From Halichondria panicea (lineage: Eukaryota; Porifera; Demospongiae; Suberitida; Halichondriidae): a stretch of 64,000 nt of DNA. The translations under genes and the position numbers were made by a program. The stretch spans positions 2,990,001 through 3,054,000 of the forward strand of contig NC_087390.1 of assembly GCF_963675165.1 (NCBI RefSeq). The letters are read 5' to 3'. Below are positions 23,296 through 33,465 of the stretch, piece after piece. The notes beneath the pieces were generated by a model. It searched no databases and was not told the DNA's origin. It worked only from the letters and a program-made list of their open reading frames with translations. Every line of letters begins with the position of its first letter. Within the stretch, counting starts at the first letter, position 1.

Positions 23296-24440
23296 GTCCA
23301 CCCCGGCACACACCAATCCCAGACTCACCCATGGATCACCCAAAGGTGCACCCCAGCAGGTACTAGTATGCCCGGAGTAACTATAGTACCATAGTATCCA
23401 GTGTGTCCAGAGTAACTATTATCTACGGATGACCCGTGGGTCACCCAAAAGTACACCCCATTACCTTGTATATTACTCTGTATAAGCGTTACTCTTAATG
23501 TACTATGATAATTATACTTTGACAAGACGAGCACGAATCAACAACAATAAGCAGAAAATAATATGAAAGCTGTATACATGAAAGCTTCTAAATCACTTAA
23601 TTCAAAACAGTTGATAAAATAAAGCTTCATATAATATAGAAGCGAGAAACACGGTATATAACGAGTTACTTGCTGTCATTCGGTCATCACTGCTCACTAA
23701 ACAGCTGTCGTTTAGCCTCTGGTGGCTGGGTTGAGGGGTCGCCATGCTCAAAGACTTACCGCTTTTCTAAAAGGCGTGGAGATGACCTGGTCGATATGGA
23801 TGGTTTCTGCCTTTTGGACAAAACACAGCTCCTGCATGCAACAGCATAATTATGTCAATCTCAAATAGATATTTGTAAGTGTGTATATGACATAAATATC
23901 GATGTCTAGCTATACTATGATTTAAAGAAAGATTCTCACATTGTGACGTCATCCATTTTTTGTATGCATTTATGTACTGCTGAATGGACACGTTGAATTC
24001 CAGAAGCTTCTCAACGAAGGCCTTCTTCTCTTCTTGAATATCTGGTACAGGCTGTTTGTGCAGCCCGTAGATCTGTAGTGCTAATAAACAAACTTTACAC
24101 ACATACACTATCCTGCATGTATACACTTGCTAATGACGTGACTACAACCTACAACACATTCCCTTTCTAGATATGCGTACATACATATAACTGTAAAATC
24201 ATCTTATCTGTTCCTCTTTGAGCCTTAAACTCTTCCAGGAAGAAGCAGAAAACGCAGCGTTTTTCAAAGCAAGTTTGCTATCGGCATCAGATGTTACTAC
24301 AGTTACTCCGGGCACACTGGTGCGTGCTGGGGTGTACCTTTGGGTGACCCACGGGTCATCCCTAGATACTATGGTACCATAGTTACTCCGGGCATACTGG
24401 TGCGTGCTGGGGTGTACCTTTGGGTGACCCACAGTAAGTG
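23296..24440. repeat. Inverted pair of 80-bp-unit tandem blocks enclosing about 0.85 kb
   Basis: The right block (24300-24440) has about 1.75 copies of an 80-bp unit beginning AGTTACTCCGGGCA (at 24301 and 24381) and including GGTGACCCACGGGTCATCC. The left block (23300-23460) is the same unit in reverse complement (GGATGACCCGTGGGTCACCC). Together they form a foldback-like structure around 23460-24300, which contains the unrecognised minus-strand exons. Confidence 0.7.
23750..24295 (-). CDS. Unrecognised exons with helical sequence, tentative
   Basis: Minus-strand open segments with plausible splice ends: an N-terminal part with SDADSKLALKNAAFSASSWK (about 24230-24290); a charged helical exon with LQIYGLHKQPVPDIQEEKKA to AYKKWMTSQ (about 23945-24085); and ELCFVQKAETIHIDQVISTP (about 23765-23835). 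Codon texture looks genuine and the exons are short. I cannot assign a family, and no certain start or stop is visible. The whole lies inside an inverted-repeat pair, so it may be a captured gene fragment. Confidence 0.35.
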
Positions 24441-24569
24441 CTGGGGTACCTACCTGTCATTTATACATTGGGTCATTTGGTATATGTGCTGATCATGCTG
24501 GTCCCATAGTATATTAGTTGGACCCTTATGATGCACTTACTAAGCCTGATAACACCACCGGACAACCCT

Positions 24570-24730
24570 GACTGGCTTTGCCCTACACTGGATTCATCTA
24601 CCCGGTACCCTATCATACATCCTACCACGTCCTACAAGTCCTCCTGCATTCCTAACACATCACTATGTACCTTGTCCTACCCCATCCTACTACAAACATC
24701 TACCCTATCATACATCCTACCACGTTGTTA
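24570..24730 (+). repeat. CCTACC-rich minisatellite
   Basis: Imperfect repeats of CTATCATACATCCTACCACG and TACCCTATCATACATCC, matching the right half of the 22740-23230 foldback. Confidence 0.65.
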
Positions 24731-24789
24731 ATCATGTTGTCAACAGATTCAGCGACAGAAACCGTGCAGAAATATTGTCTCATGAATCA

Positions 24790-25040
24790 TCCGCCCTCTA
24801 TAACGTAGACTCGTGATTAGGCCGCCCAATTTTAGAGGGCGGCTAAAATAAAGACTAGCAGAAGTACAGTCCCTGTAGTCTCATGAATCAGCCTGCCTTG
24901 GGAGACTCTCCAAGGCTGGCTGATTCATGAGACTACAGTCCCTATACCTACTGTTGCACTAATAGTTGCCTACTCCCTGTACCTACGTACTTTTGCACTA
25001 ATAGTTGCCTAGTCCCTGTACCTAACTGTCACACTAATAG
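24790..25040. repeat. Two hairpins followed by a tandem repeat
   Basis: The first hairpin pairs CCGCCCTCTA with TAGAGGGCGG (24790-24842). The second (24875-24936) pairs GTAGTCTCATGAATCAGCC plus GCCTTGG with their complements: 26 of 27 bases over an 8-nt loop. It is followed by three imperfect units of GCACTAATAGTTGCCTA with CTCCCTGTACCTA (24950-25040). Confidence 0.8.
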
Positions 25041-25149
25041 TTACCGAGCTAAAGGTCAACTATGCGGCCTTCACAATTGTGTTCACCTCCACAAACTCAC
25101 TGAACCAAATGTGCATATCCACATGGTAAAGATTTTAATAACAAAATAG

Positions 25150-26835
25150 CTAAAAGGGAAACTGTGAACTAAGCATATACATATCTTGCCCACTAGTTAT
25201 ACGTTGTCCTCTTTCAATATCGTTTCGCCATCCGCATTCTGAACTCAGGTTTAAGTCTATAGGGTATGTTGCAATTCCCTCAGTGCCAGCCCAATCGAAG
25301 TCCAAGACTCGAACAGTATCGTCCGGTAAGACCAGAATGTTTGGGCGACGCAAATCACCGTGTACATAATTTTTAGACTTTAGGCAATCTAAAACACTCT
25401 TCAAGGACGCAACCACAGTATCATTCTTTTCATACGATTTGATCTCATCAATTTTTTCCATGATAGTAACATACCATTTTCCTGAAAGCTTCGCGTGAGA
25501 AATGACTTTAGGGGCAAGCTTGTTTGAAGCTAAATGATTGTGAACATCAATTCCATACCGTGTTGAAAACTTTAAAACAACTTGATCTCCGTTCATAGTG
25601 GCTTCATACACATGCTTGTTTTGGCCCATTCTCGTCACGTTCACAAGTTGGCTGTCATGAGTGTAGTATGGGGCACCTATTTCTCCATTAATATTAATAG
25701 AAGGCGTCTTCAATTTCTTGATTAAAAAAGCAAGGGAATGAAATAATCTGGCAAGTTTAAGTGTACTTTCGTTAGGATCCTGCGGCACAAAAAGAAGAGA
25801 AACTGGAGAACACAGTGGATCCACGCACACTAAGTCACCAAACCAAGTTGCACCAAACACCTGCAAGTAGTGCGGGCCTACTATACTAACTAATACCATT
25901 GGGGCACGTGGGTTTTGGTTTGATCGTTGGAAGTGGATGAAGTATCCAATGTTTTTCAGATTGGGTTCAGCACCATCACTAGCGAGCTCCCTTTTCATTT
26001 CGAAGTTCACTAGGATACGATTTTCAAAAGATACACTAATATCAGATTTAGCGCTGGAGGAACTTCCCCAACTCCGAGAGCCAACCGTAACCTCACAATC
26101 AGAAAACATACCAATTAGAATTTGTGTAAGCTCTTGTGTTTTTGTATTCTCGTCAGTAAATTTAGATAATGACAACATCACTTCAAGTGTTTTGTCTATG
26201 ATTATAGAAGAAGGAGTAACACCTTCGTCAAGCTTGTCCATAAACATTCCAAATTCTTGTACTTGAAGAGCTACATGCAATTCATGTAGTGGACGATGAC
26301 ACCTTATTCCGAGTTTACTAATATTCGAACTAGCACCCTTCACTCCACCAAGTGTTGAGGGGGGAGGACAATTGGTTTCGGTAAAAACTCGTTTATAGCC
26401 CAATTTGAATACAGTGTTGAGAGCATTCAAAATCTTGGTTTTGATTGTTCTGTCACCCAAGAATGACAAGAGAGTGAGAATTCCCTCGTCACTACTTTCA
26501 TAGAAAGCGGAAAGATTTACGCCGAATAAGCTGAAACCAACAAAAACATGTGAAGAGGATGGCAAAAGCGGTTTAAGTATACACAGCACCCACACACCGG
26601 CGGCACTGGATGTATACGAAACAAATTGAACTTACCCTTTTATATCTGTCTCATTTTTATCGATGTCAGTTTCTGCCAAAATAGTATCCCAAGTTATATG
26701 TTTTAGTAATGATGATGATGCATCATCTAATAAAATGAACGCAGAGTAAAATGAACATGAGGATGTTAATTGTGTATGTACGTGTATAGCCTTACCAAAT
26801 TTTCTCATTTTTCTGGGGGGGCCGGGGGGCTCCAT
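25150..26835 (-). CDS. PD-(D/E)XK nuclease-like plus protein-kinase-like fusion (Crinkler-type architecture)
   Basis: Model complement(25150..26530, 26636..26726, 26796..26835), 503 aa, phases consistent. The N-terminus is basic and proline-rich (MEPPGPPRKMRKF), NLS-like. The middle carries SDISVSF and then NFEMK, giving Asp ~207, Glu ~221 and Lys ~223, a pattern fitting a restriction-endonuclease-like fold. The C-terminal part is a kinase-like lobe: VVLKFS (ATP lysine), HGDLRRPN at about 434 (catalytic loop) and DFDWAG at about 454 (metal-binding Asp), ending in a W-x-x-D-I-x-x-G-Q-x-I motif. This nuclease-plus-kinase order is known in Crinkler/RHS-type eukaryotic effectors and their animal and fungal relatives. 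Activity, target and location are inferred. The reading frame looks whole. Confidence 0.65.
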
Positions 26836-28079
26836 AGCTGGATTTGGGGTGAGAGGATGAGAAGAGTCTGTCCTTACAAAACGGCTCAGAAAACACACAC
26901 AAAGAGAAACTAGCTTGGCAGCAACAGGTAGAGCACTTTCTTATTCTTTCACGTGACAACCTATCCAAGGCAGAGGAGGTACAGACCCAGAGGAGGGTGG
27001 ACAGGGTCAAAAGGTCACTAATGAATCATCACGTGAGCTTATGTTTTGTGCAGTAAATTTGCAAGTTTGACTGCACATCGCGCCCTGATTCTTGTGATAA
27101 AGTAGCCCCTTCATGTTACTGCTGCTGCAAATTAGTGAAGTTTTAGCTACTGCGCCCCTCCAGAGAAATCGTGCAGTGCCTAAAAGGGCCAGGGTGACCT
27201 CTCACAAAGGTCGTAGTTCTGTCATGTCAAACTGACCTCTGACCTTTATAAAGTAGGAGCTACCGTGCTGTAGAGTGAATGTATAGCTCAGCTATATCAT
27301 CATCTAAGTATACTCTTGTTTCCAGAAGGAAAAGGTGGCCTGCTGGCTAGAAAAGAGCTTGTTAAAGTAGGTTCAAGTATTTTAATAAAGACTATGTCCG
27401 ACGTTTGCAGAGTTCTTGCACTAGAAGAGCGGAAGTGCCTGTCACGTGAACCATTACGTACAAGATTGATTCAATTCTATGGCGCAATATTAGTGCCAAA
27501 ATTAGAGTATTATTATACGTATTTGTATTTGTATTTGTATTTGTTTCACGGCTGATTACATGCTGAAATCACAGGCTGCTAAGCAGTATCAACCCATGAT
27601 CAACCCATCATGACCAGAAGGTACGTATTTTACAATAATAATTATTGTCGTTTAATACATTGGTTAGTCTAATTACAGCATCGTGGACACACCTATACTT
27701 TAGAATTTGGCAGGTAAGCAGTCATTTATAATAATTATAAAAACTTTGTTTGTGTTTTACTTTAGTTAAGTTACTGGCTGTGGACATGGCTGGTCTGTGG
27801 ACAGTACGAACAGTCGAACAACACATTATTATTGGTAAGAAACATTTTCTTTGCAACGATATTCACATGTCTTCTTTATACACACGTGGTTTCAAGCCTG
27901 TAACGGGCCCGTAACAGGCATGAAACGGCCCGTGGATTATTGGCTGTGTACCGTATTCCAGTTGTACCTTCTCAATACCAGCTCTATCGTCTCAACCCGG
28001 TACCCAGCTCTACCGTCATCTCTCTCAACTCAACAAAGCAGGTTCTATAAAAATTGCTTTACCACATAATAACTCGAAA
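26836..28079. other. Intergenic, no confident gene
   Basis: Contains a TTTGTA microsatellite (27518-27547) and a small palindromic patch, CAAGCCTGTAACGGGCCCGT, near 27892. An open stretch near 27316-27555 ends in the microsatellite and is not convincing. Confidence 0.4.
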
Positions 28080-29065
28080 ATGGCATCGCGGTGTCCTCCG
28101 TCTTCTCCACCGGCCAAGAAAAAGAAAATTCATGAAAGTAATGCTGTAGTAAACATATATTGTGTATGCACTTATACTTTTACCCATGCAGTGTCTTATT
28201 CATACTCGTGGACTTCAATCCTGCAGGCACCCCTTGACACGAGTGCGGTTCCTGAGGATATCCAGTAAGTACACTTAGTTACATGGTCCATCTAGGATAT
28301 GGTCCTTATCCTTGTTCTTTACTCAACAGTCTTGAGCAAACACTTTCTTTTTGCGACATGGCCGAATTTATCACTCTTCCTCGTTGCATGAAAGAAACTG
28401 TGCTTCGGTGTATTCTCAAAGGAGCGTGTGAGCAGTTAATACCCAACATCCTTGAATCTGTAAGCAACCCACCAAGAGATTCACTCAATGAAAAAATTAA
28501 GAGGTATGAGCTAGCACCTAGCGGAGTGGCCGCTCACGAGGTATTGACTGTTTCAAAGATAATTTTGGCTCATACATTTCATCCAAAATGGGAAAGTCCA
28601 AACGATCTAATTGATTCGTTGGTGGAAACGTTGGGGGAAATTCCCATTGACGCACAACTGTCAACCAACCAAGATGAATCTATATCTAGATTGAAAGCGG
28701 ATTTAGAGTGCCATGCAAGTAGTACTCTTCTTCTAAGACAACAAGAAGCAGCCAGCTATCCCAGTCTGGCTATTTTGTGTATTTATTTTATTCGAGTGTT
28801 ATCGCTTGAATTTCTAGGACATGAATATATGTACGGGACTCAATTTTCTGTCGCACACAATGCTAAACGAGGACAATCTCCACATACGGATTTGTGTGTA
28901 GTACTAATTGGTTCAACTATACCCAGATTCTTGTATAAATGCAAACTGAAGATTTCACCTTATATACGGTTCCAACAGAGCAAGTGCATACTTTGTTTAC
29001 GATGGATGGATTTTTCAAGTGACTTTGAGAAAAAAACACGATATAAAAGCCAGTGGTATCAATAG
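28080..29065 (+). CDS. Short protein possibly related to the neighbouring nuclease-kinase gene
   Basis: Exons 28080..28137, 28192..28264 and 28330..29065 give 288 aa with consistent phases. The N-terminus (MASRCPPSSPPAKKKKIHE) has the same Pro-rich plus basic NLS-like layout as the gene at 25150-26835, and the two genes diverge from one region. The body is helical and then reaches PHTDLCVVLIG and LYKCKLK, which could be a D...x-x-K core like that of the nuclease domain. There is no kinase lobe in the frame, so it is short for such a family and may be a fossil copy. Similarity is by eye only and the assignment is uncertain. Confidence 0.45.
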
Positions 29066-29219
29066 ACTATCAATCCAATTTAATCGTACTTCCTGGAAAG
29101 TTTGCTTTTGTGTACCATTGTGCGTGTTCCCGAAATACAAAAATGTGCTGAAAATTACCAACGAAAAAGATCTCACTAAAGGAACCGCAATAGAACACTA
29201 CATTCTTGCAATTGACTAA

Positions 29220-29636
29220 ACTCTCTTATTTTATTTAGGTTCCATTATCCTTTAAGAACAGTTACTGTACCCGTATATATACAACGAATCAATTTCACTA
29301 ATACTTTATTCTGTTTCGTGGCTAGTTTGTACTTGTATTATGAGACAAGGGGTATCAGAAACGGGTACAAAATTAGATTAGCCTCGATTCCAGGCTGCTT
29401 TCAAAGGAGAAAGACGGCCCTGGTATACACTGTCTGCAAATGCGTCAATTGCCCCAAGAATCTTGGGGGGTCGAGACACTTCAATAGTAAATTAGTTGGA
29501 AAACAGTCGTCAACCCAATCCAATGCAAGGTTATAGCAAATTAGGTCCTCCATGTTATAATGCCACCTAATTGGTCCAACCATGCACTCCATTATTATTA
29601 CAAAAACTGGGGATTCTCCCATACCAATAATTATAA
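29220..29636. other. Intergenic with one dispersed-repeat end
   Basis: AT-rich and non-coding. Around 29382 is TAGCCTCGATTCCAGGC, the terminal word of the hairpin family seen at 22261; I do not see its partner arm here. Confidence 0.45.
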
Positions 29637-29930
29637 CAGGGTTTCATACAGGATTTTTTGCTAGGGGGGGGGGAAACCTGCCGACCAAAGGTCGGCAGGT
29701 TTCGGTCGGCACAACGTAGGGGGATCTGGGGGCATCCTCCCCTGGGAAAATTTGAAAAAACGGTGCTCTGTGGTGCATTCTGGTAGATTTTAGTGGGCAT
29801 TTGCTGGTGTTTACTACTCTCACCTGTAAAAACCACTTCACACCTAACTAATGATTTTATTACATCATAAGTTGGGGAATTGTCAGGGGGGGGAAATCCC
29901 GGGGTTCCCCTACCTCTGTATGAAACCCTG
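29637..29930. mobile_element. MITE, CAGGGTTTCATACAGGATTT family (copy 1)
   Basis: A 294-bp element with inverted ends: CAGGGTTTCATACAG on the left and CTGTATGAAACCCTG on the right. It contains G/C runs and CCTGCCGACC..GGTCGGCAGG, a strong internal hairpin. Two more copies lie at 57258 and 58165. Non-coding. Confidence 0.85.
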
Positions 29931-30248
29931 CATAATGTATATACTGGCATGCATGACTCATCTTGTACGTAGTTGCCGAGCCCATTCGAGTGCACCATGG
30001 CTATAACATTTAAATAGATTTTACTTAGTGTCCCAATTTGTTTGACGTATTGTTATGGCGAAAAGTGTGCGTTTATAACAACATAAAGCATATAAGTAAA
30101 GTATACATGTAGTGCAGATTAAGTATGGTCAGCTGATCTGCATGTGACAGACAATAGCACATCTACATTGTTAGCCTTTACAAAATCTGATGATTATGGC
30201 AGGGACGCTTACCGATATCCACTAGCAACACAATGCAATACAGTATTA

Positions 30249-30428
30249 CAGTGGAACCTCTGTTAATTACAACCACCTCTGAATAAAGCCCAGTTGCTAT
30301 ATAACGGCCAGGCACCCAGGTCCCAAATGAACAGTTTGTGTACAAAACAACCTCTCAACAAAGGCCACTTTTGTATAAAGGCCAAAACATTGTTCCCCAA
30401 AGGTGTCCGTTATAGAGGTGTTCCACTG
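30249..30428. mobile_element. MITE with CAGTGGAACCTC ends and TA target duplication
   Basis: A 180-bp element running from CAGTGGAACCTCTGTTA to GAGGTGTTCCACTG and flanked by TA on both sides, as in Tc1/mariner-type insertions. The internal words TTTGTGTACAAAACAACC and AGGCCAC recur, reversed, near 41760-41900 and 43310-43420. Confidence 0.8.
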
Positions 30429-30561
30429 TATTTCATCCATGGTTATAATACAATTTTTTTTAAATAGCACAGTACAATCCATAGGTGCAAACAAGCACTG
30501 TAAACAAAAAGAGACAATATTTCCCCCCGTCTATAAAAGGGTGGCTAAGTAGGCGTGGTAA

Positions 30562-33276
30562 TTAATTTGAGAATAGTCCTGGAAACCAGTACAGTCTCTC
30601 CTCGCCACTCTGATCATCCACCCACGCCATGCTCTCACGTACCAAGTGGTCCTACAGGGATGAAGGACACATCATATACAGTGCAATAGCTTTAGCATTG
30701 TTGGCCCATGATTCATGCAGTATTGACAGAACCCACAGCCTAACAAACAACAAACTTATTACAGTGATAGAGAGCTACAAATAACTTAGTCTCTCTCCTC
30801 ACATTTCAAACTCAAGTTATAAAATAATAATGGGCACACACGACGGTTTGCTTAATTTGTCCTCACCAGAATGCTGTGTGCCCTCATCTCAGTCCAACCC
30901 AGTTCCTTGACCAGTTCACCCACACTGGTGTACGATGTATCCTACAGGGAGGAGGGGTATGCCTCAAGATCACATCATACTAACCGAAAAACTGTACAAT
31001 TATTAATATTCATCTTAGCCTCGTCCCCACACCCACTTCCTCTCCTGCTTGTGGAGGAGGCTAGTATGCATCTATGCTATTACTACTAGTTATGTATACC
31101 TCAGCTTTTGCCAGCACTGCGGTGTGGTCCATGTTTAACTCTCCTGGCACTGACTGCACCAGCCGATGTTTACCCACCGGAATCACTGCAAACCCTCCAC
31201 CCAATATGCGTAATTTTTTTATAGCTCTCGCCAAGTCATCTTCTGTCACATCTTGTCGAGTCTTGCCACTGGTTGCTAGGACACGCCGTCTCAACTCGTC
31301 AAAACTTATTAACCCTGTTATTATAATATAAAACACAAGGTTTAATCTAGCGAAGGGGCTGGGGGAAGCTTCCCTTTTCTAAAATAGTCAGCTTCCCCTC
31401 AAGCATATATGAAGTGTTTTCATTAACTGTAAGCAATCAATTTCAGAAATGAGCACGGCCCAACATTTTCAGGCATGCTATCGCGAGCACCGTAATTATA
31501 ACTTTCTCCCCAATCCTAGAATAGATGAAACTCTGAGTCATCGTACGGTAATAACTATACATACCTCCATTTCTGTCTCTGGTTGCTAGGCAGATTTCTA
31601 CAACTTGTACTCCGAGCTGTAGGGGGAAAGATTGGAATGATATTGCCAGCAACACACATTAGGTAGTTGTACCAAAGAGAGAGTATATAAGCTCACACAC
31701 ACTAGGTAGTTGTACCAAAGAGAGAGTATATAAGCTCACACACACACTAGGTAGTTGTACCAAAGAGAGAGTATATAAGCTCACACACACACAGGTAGTT
31801 GTACCAAAGAGAGAGTATAAGCTCACACACACTAGGTAGTTGTACCAAAGAGAGAGTATAAGCTCACACACACACTAGGTAGTTGTACCAAAGAGAGAGA
31901 ATAAGCTCACACACACACTAGGTAGTTGTACCAAAGAGAGAGTATAAGCTCACACACACACACACACACACACCTCATAATAGAAGTCCCCCACTCCGAG
32001 TGCCTGAGCCCAGAATCCTTTACTAGCTGTAGCGGGGACGGGTGGGAACAGAGAGTTATAGACAAGTTAACTTGTACATTGTGAATGTATAGTACACTAT
32101 CATCCATATCTCGATACACATGAATACACGTAGATTAATAATTATTAACAAAGTTATACTGCACTCACAAGCCAGGGGGTCCACACCTATTCGAGCGCAC
32201 ATCTGCTGGAAGTGACCTCTGAACTCTCCATTCTTGCGGATGTCCTGCTTGTGCTTAGACGCAAACTGCTCGAGGTGTTTACGAAACGTGTCCAACTGAG
32301 AGGTGACCTACGGACAATACAGAACGAAATTAATATAGATAATGCCAAACAACCATGTTGATCTAGTGCAGACGTAGACTCGCCAGCCAGCCCTTCCTCG
32401 GGGTAAGGGACTGGTGGATTGCCTATCTGAGAGTTGTGCCGGTGGAATTTTAATGAGTTGCATGACATCATGTATGACATCATCATGTGGTTTGTAATGT
32501 CTGATATGCGTGGGTTGCAAACAGCTACACAATTACAAATAAGCTCCCCTTGCTTAGTTTGTGGCAGAGAAACCAAGAAACATTGAGACTGGTGGTAGAA
32601 GGCTATACTGTCAAGCCTTTCCATCCCCAGACTGGAAAGATTTTCTCCAATGTAAGACAAGTGGTGCAAATCATTTACATATTAAAGTCACTGGAGGATT
32701 TGTCTCAATTGCAGCTAGCTAGCTTGATTGATAAGTTCTGCTTGGTCGCTTAATCTTGCACTAGTAGCACAGTCTTGCCCATCCATTATTTTGTTATTAT
32801 CATGCATTCTACCACAAAGAAATTAACTAAACAATACTGTGGGCGTAAGAATGTCACATGACATTGATACTGCACTCTGATTGGTCATTACCAGATTCAG
32901 GTAACGGCACAATTCTCAGATAGGCAATCCACCAGTCCTTTACCCCGAGGAAGGGCTGGCTGGCGAGTCTAGTGCAGATGTAGGTACGGAGTATAGTAAC
33001 ATACATGGGTGAACTGTAGGTCCGCTATTTCAGAGCTCTTTGCAGCGTATTTATCCTGTGGAACAATTATGATAGGCATGGATCAAGATATATAAACTTG
33101 TACAGAAGCTCTTGGAAGTTTCTCTAAATACGTATCTCACAAGCCGAATAATCTGGCAATAATTGAGAGCCAGCAATCATCTATTGTGATCTAGGTAGCC
33201 ATCAAGGATGACTATAACCAACCTTAACAAACTTGTCTTTCTTTATAGCTCCTAAACCAGCTCTTCTTCTAGCCAT
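30562..33276 (-). CDS. SNF8: ESCRT-II subunit SNF8/VPS22 (EAP30)
   Basis: Winged-helix subunit of ESCRT-II, which sorts ubiquitinated membrane cargo into multivesicular endosomes. Eight exons, complement(30562..30651, 30867..30941, 31100..31314, 31565..31616, 31974..32026, 32169..32307, 33005..33055, 33223..33276), sum to 729 nt and 242 aa (human 258). Diagnostic stretches: [100 protein letters not shown] and YWFPGLF. Intron 2 holds a 593-bp foldback element and intron 4 a minisatellite beginning with a TG repeat at the donor. It shares a divergent promoter with ARPC2. Confidence 0.97.
31661..31972. repeat. Minisatellite, 42-46-bp unit, about seven copies, plus (CA)n
   Basis: Direct copies of AGGTAGTTGTACCAAAGAGA with GAGTATATAAGCTC and a CACACA spacer of varying length, all within SNF8 intron 4. 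The CA tract at 31950-31972 touches the splice donor (GTGTGTG on the sense strand). Confidence 0.93.
32377..32969. mobile_element. Foldback/MITE-like element with ~66-bp inverted ends
   Basis: A 593-bp insertion in SNF8 intron 2. The left end is GACTCGCCAGCCAGCCCTTC and the right end is its reverse complement; the arms match over about 66 bp with only a few differences. It is bracketed by TAGTGCAGACGTA (32364-32376) and TAGTGCAGATGTA (32970-32982), a 12/13 direct repeat that looks like a target duplication. Interior non-coding. Confidence 0.85.
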
Positions 33277-33465
33277 CTTTATTGTTTTTTAATCAAGAAC
33301 GGGAGGGGTTAACTCAAGTTAGCTTTTTGTATGCGCCGCGGATGGGGTCTAATTATGATGCATCTACTTGCACGTGATTCTGTACACCATTTTTGGTCAT
33401 CTTTTTGCTCCCAAAGAGAGTCTGTCTGTACTGCGTTGGCTTTGTATACCAGACAAGCGAGCAAC
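33277..33465. promoter_or_regulatory. Divergent promoter of SNF8 and ARPC2
   Basis: A 189-bp spacer between opposed start codons. A GC-rich patch, TATGCGCCGCGGATG at 33330-33344, is the only notable element. Role inferred from position. Confidence 0.45.

Noticed and set aside
27316-27555. 79-aa ORF as a gene
   Set aside because: It ends in the TTTGTA microsatellite (YLYLYLYL), has no family similarity and no splice context.
30690-30740. Extra SNF8 exon suggested by ILHESWA-like translation
   Set aside because: Its frame ends in a stop and the exon at 30562..30651 (DHLVRESMAWVDDQ) joins perfectly to exon 7.
31661-31972. CRISPR-like array of about 45-bp spaced repeats
   Set aside because: The repeats are contiguous with simple CA spacers of varying length inside a eukaryotic intron: a minisatellite.
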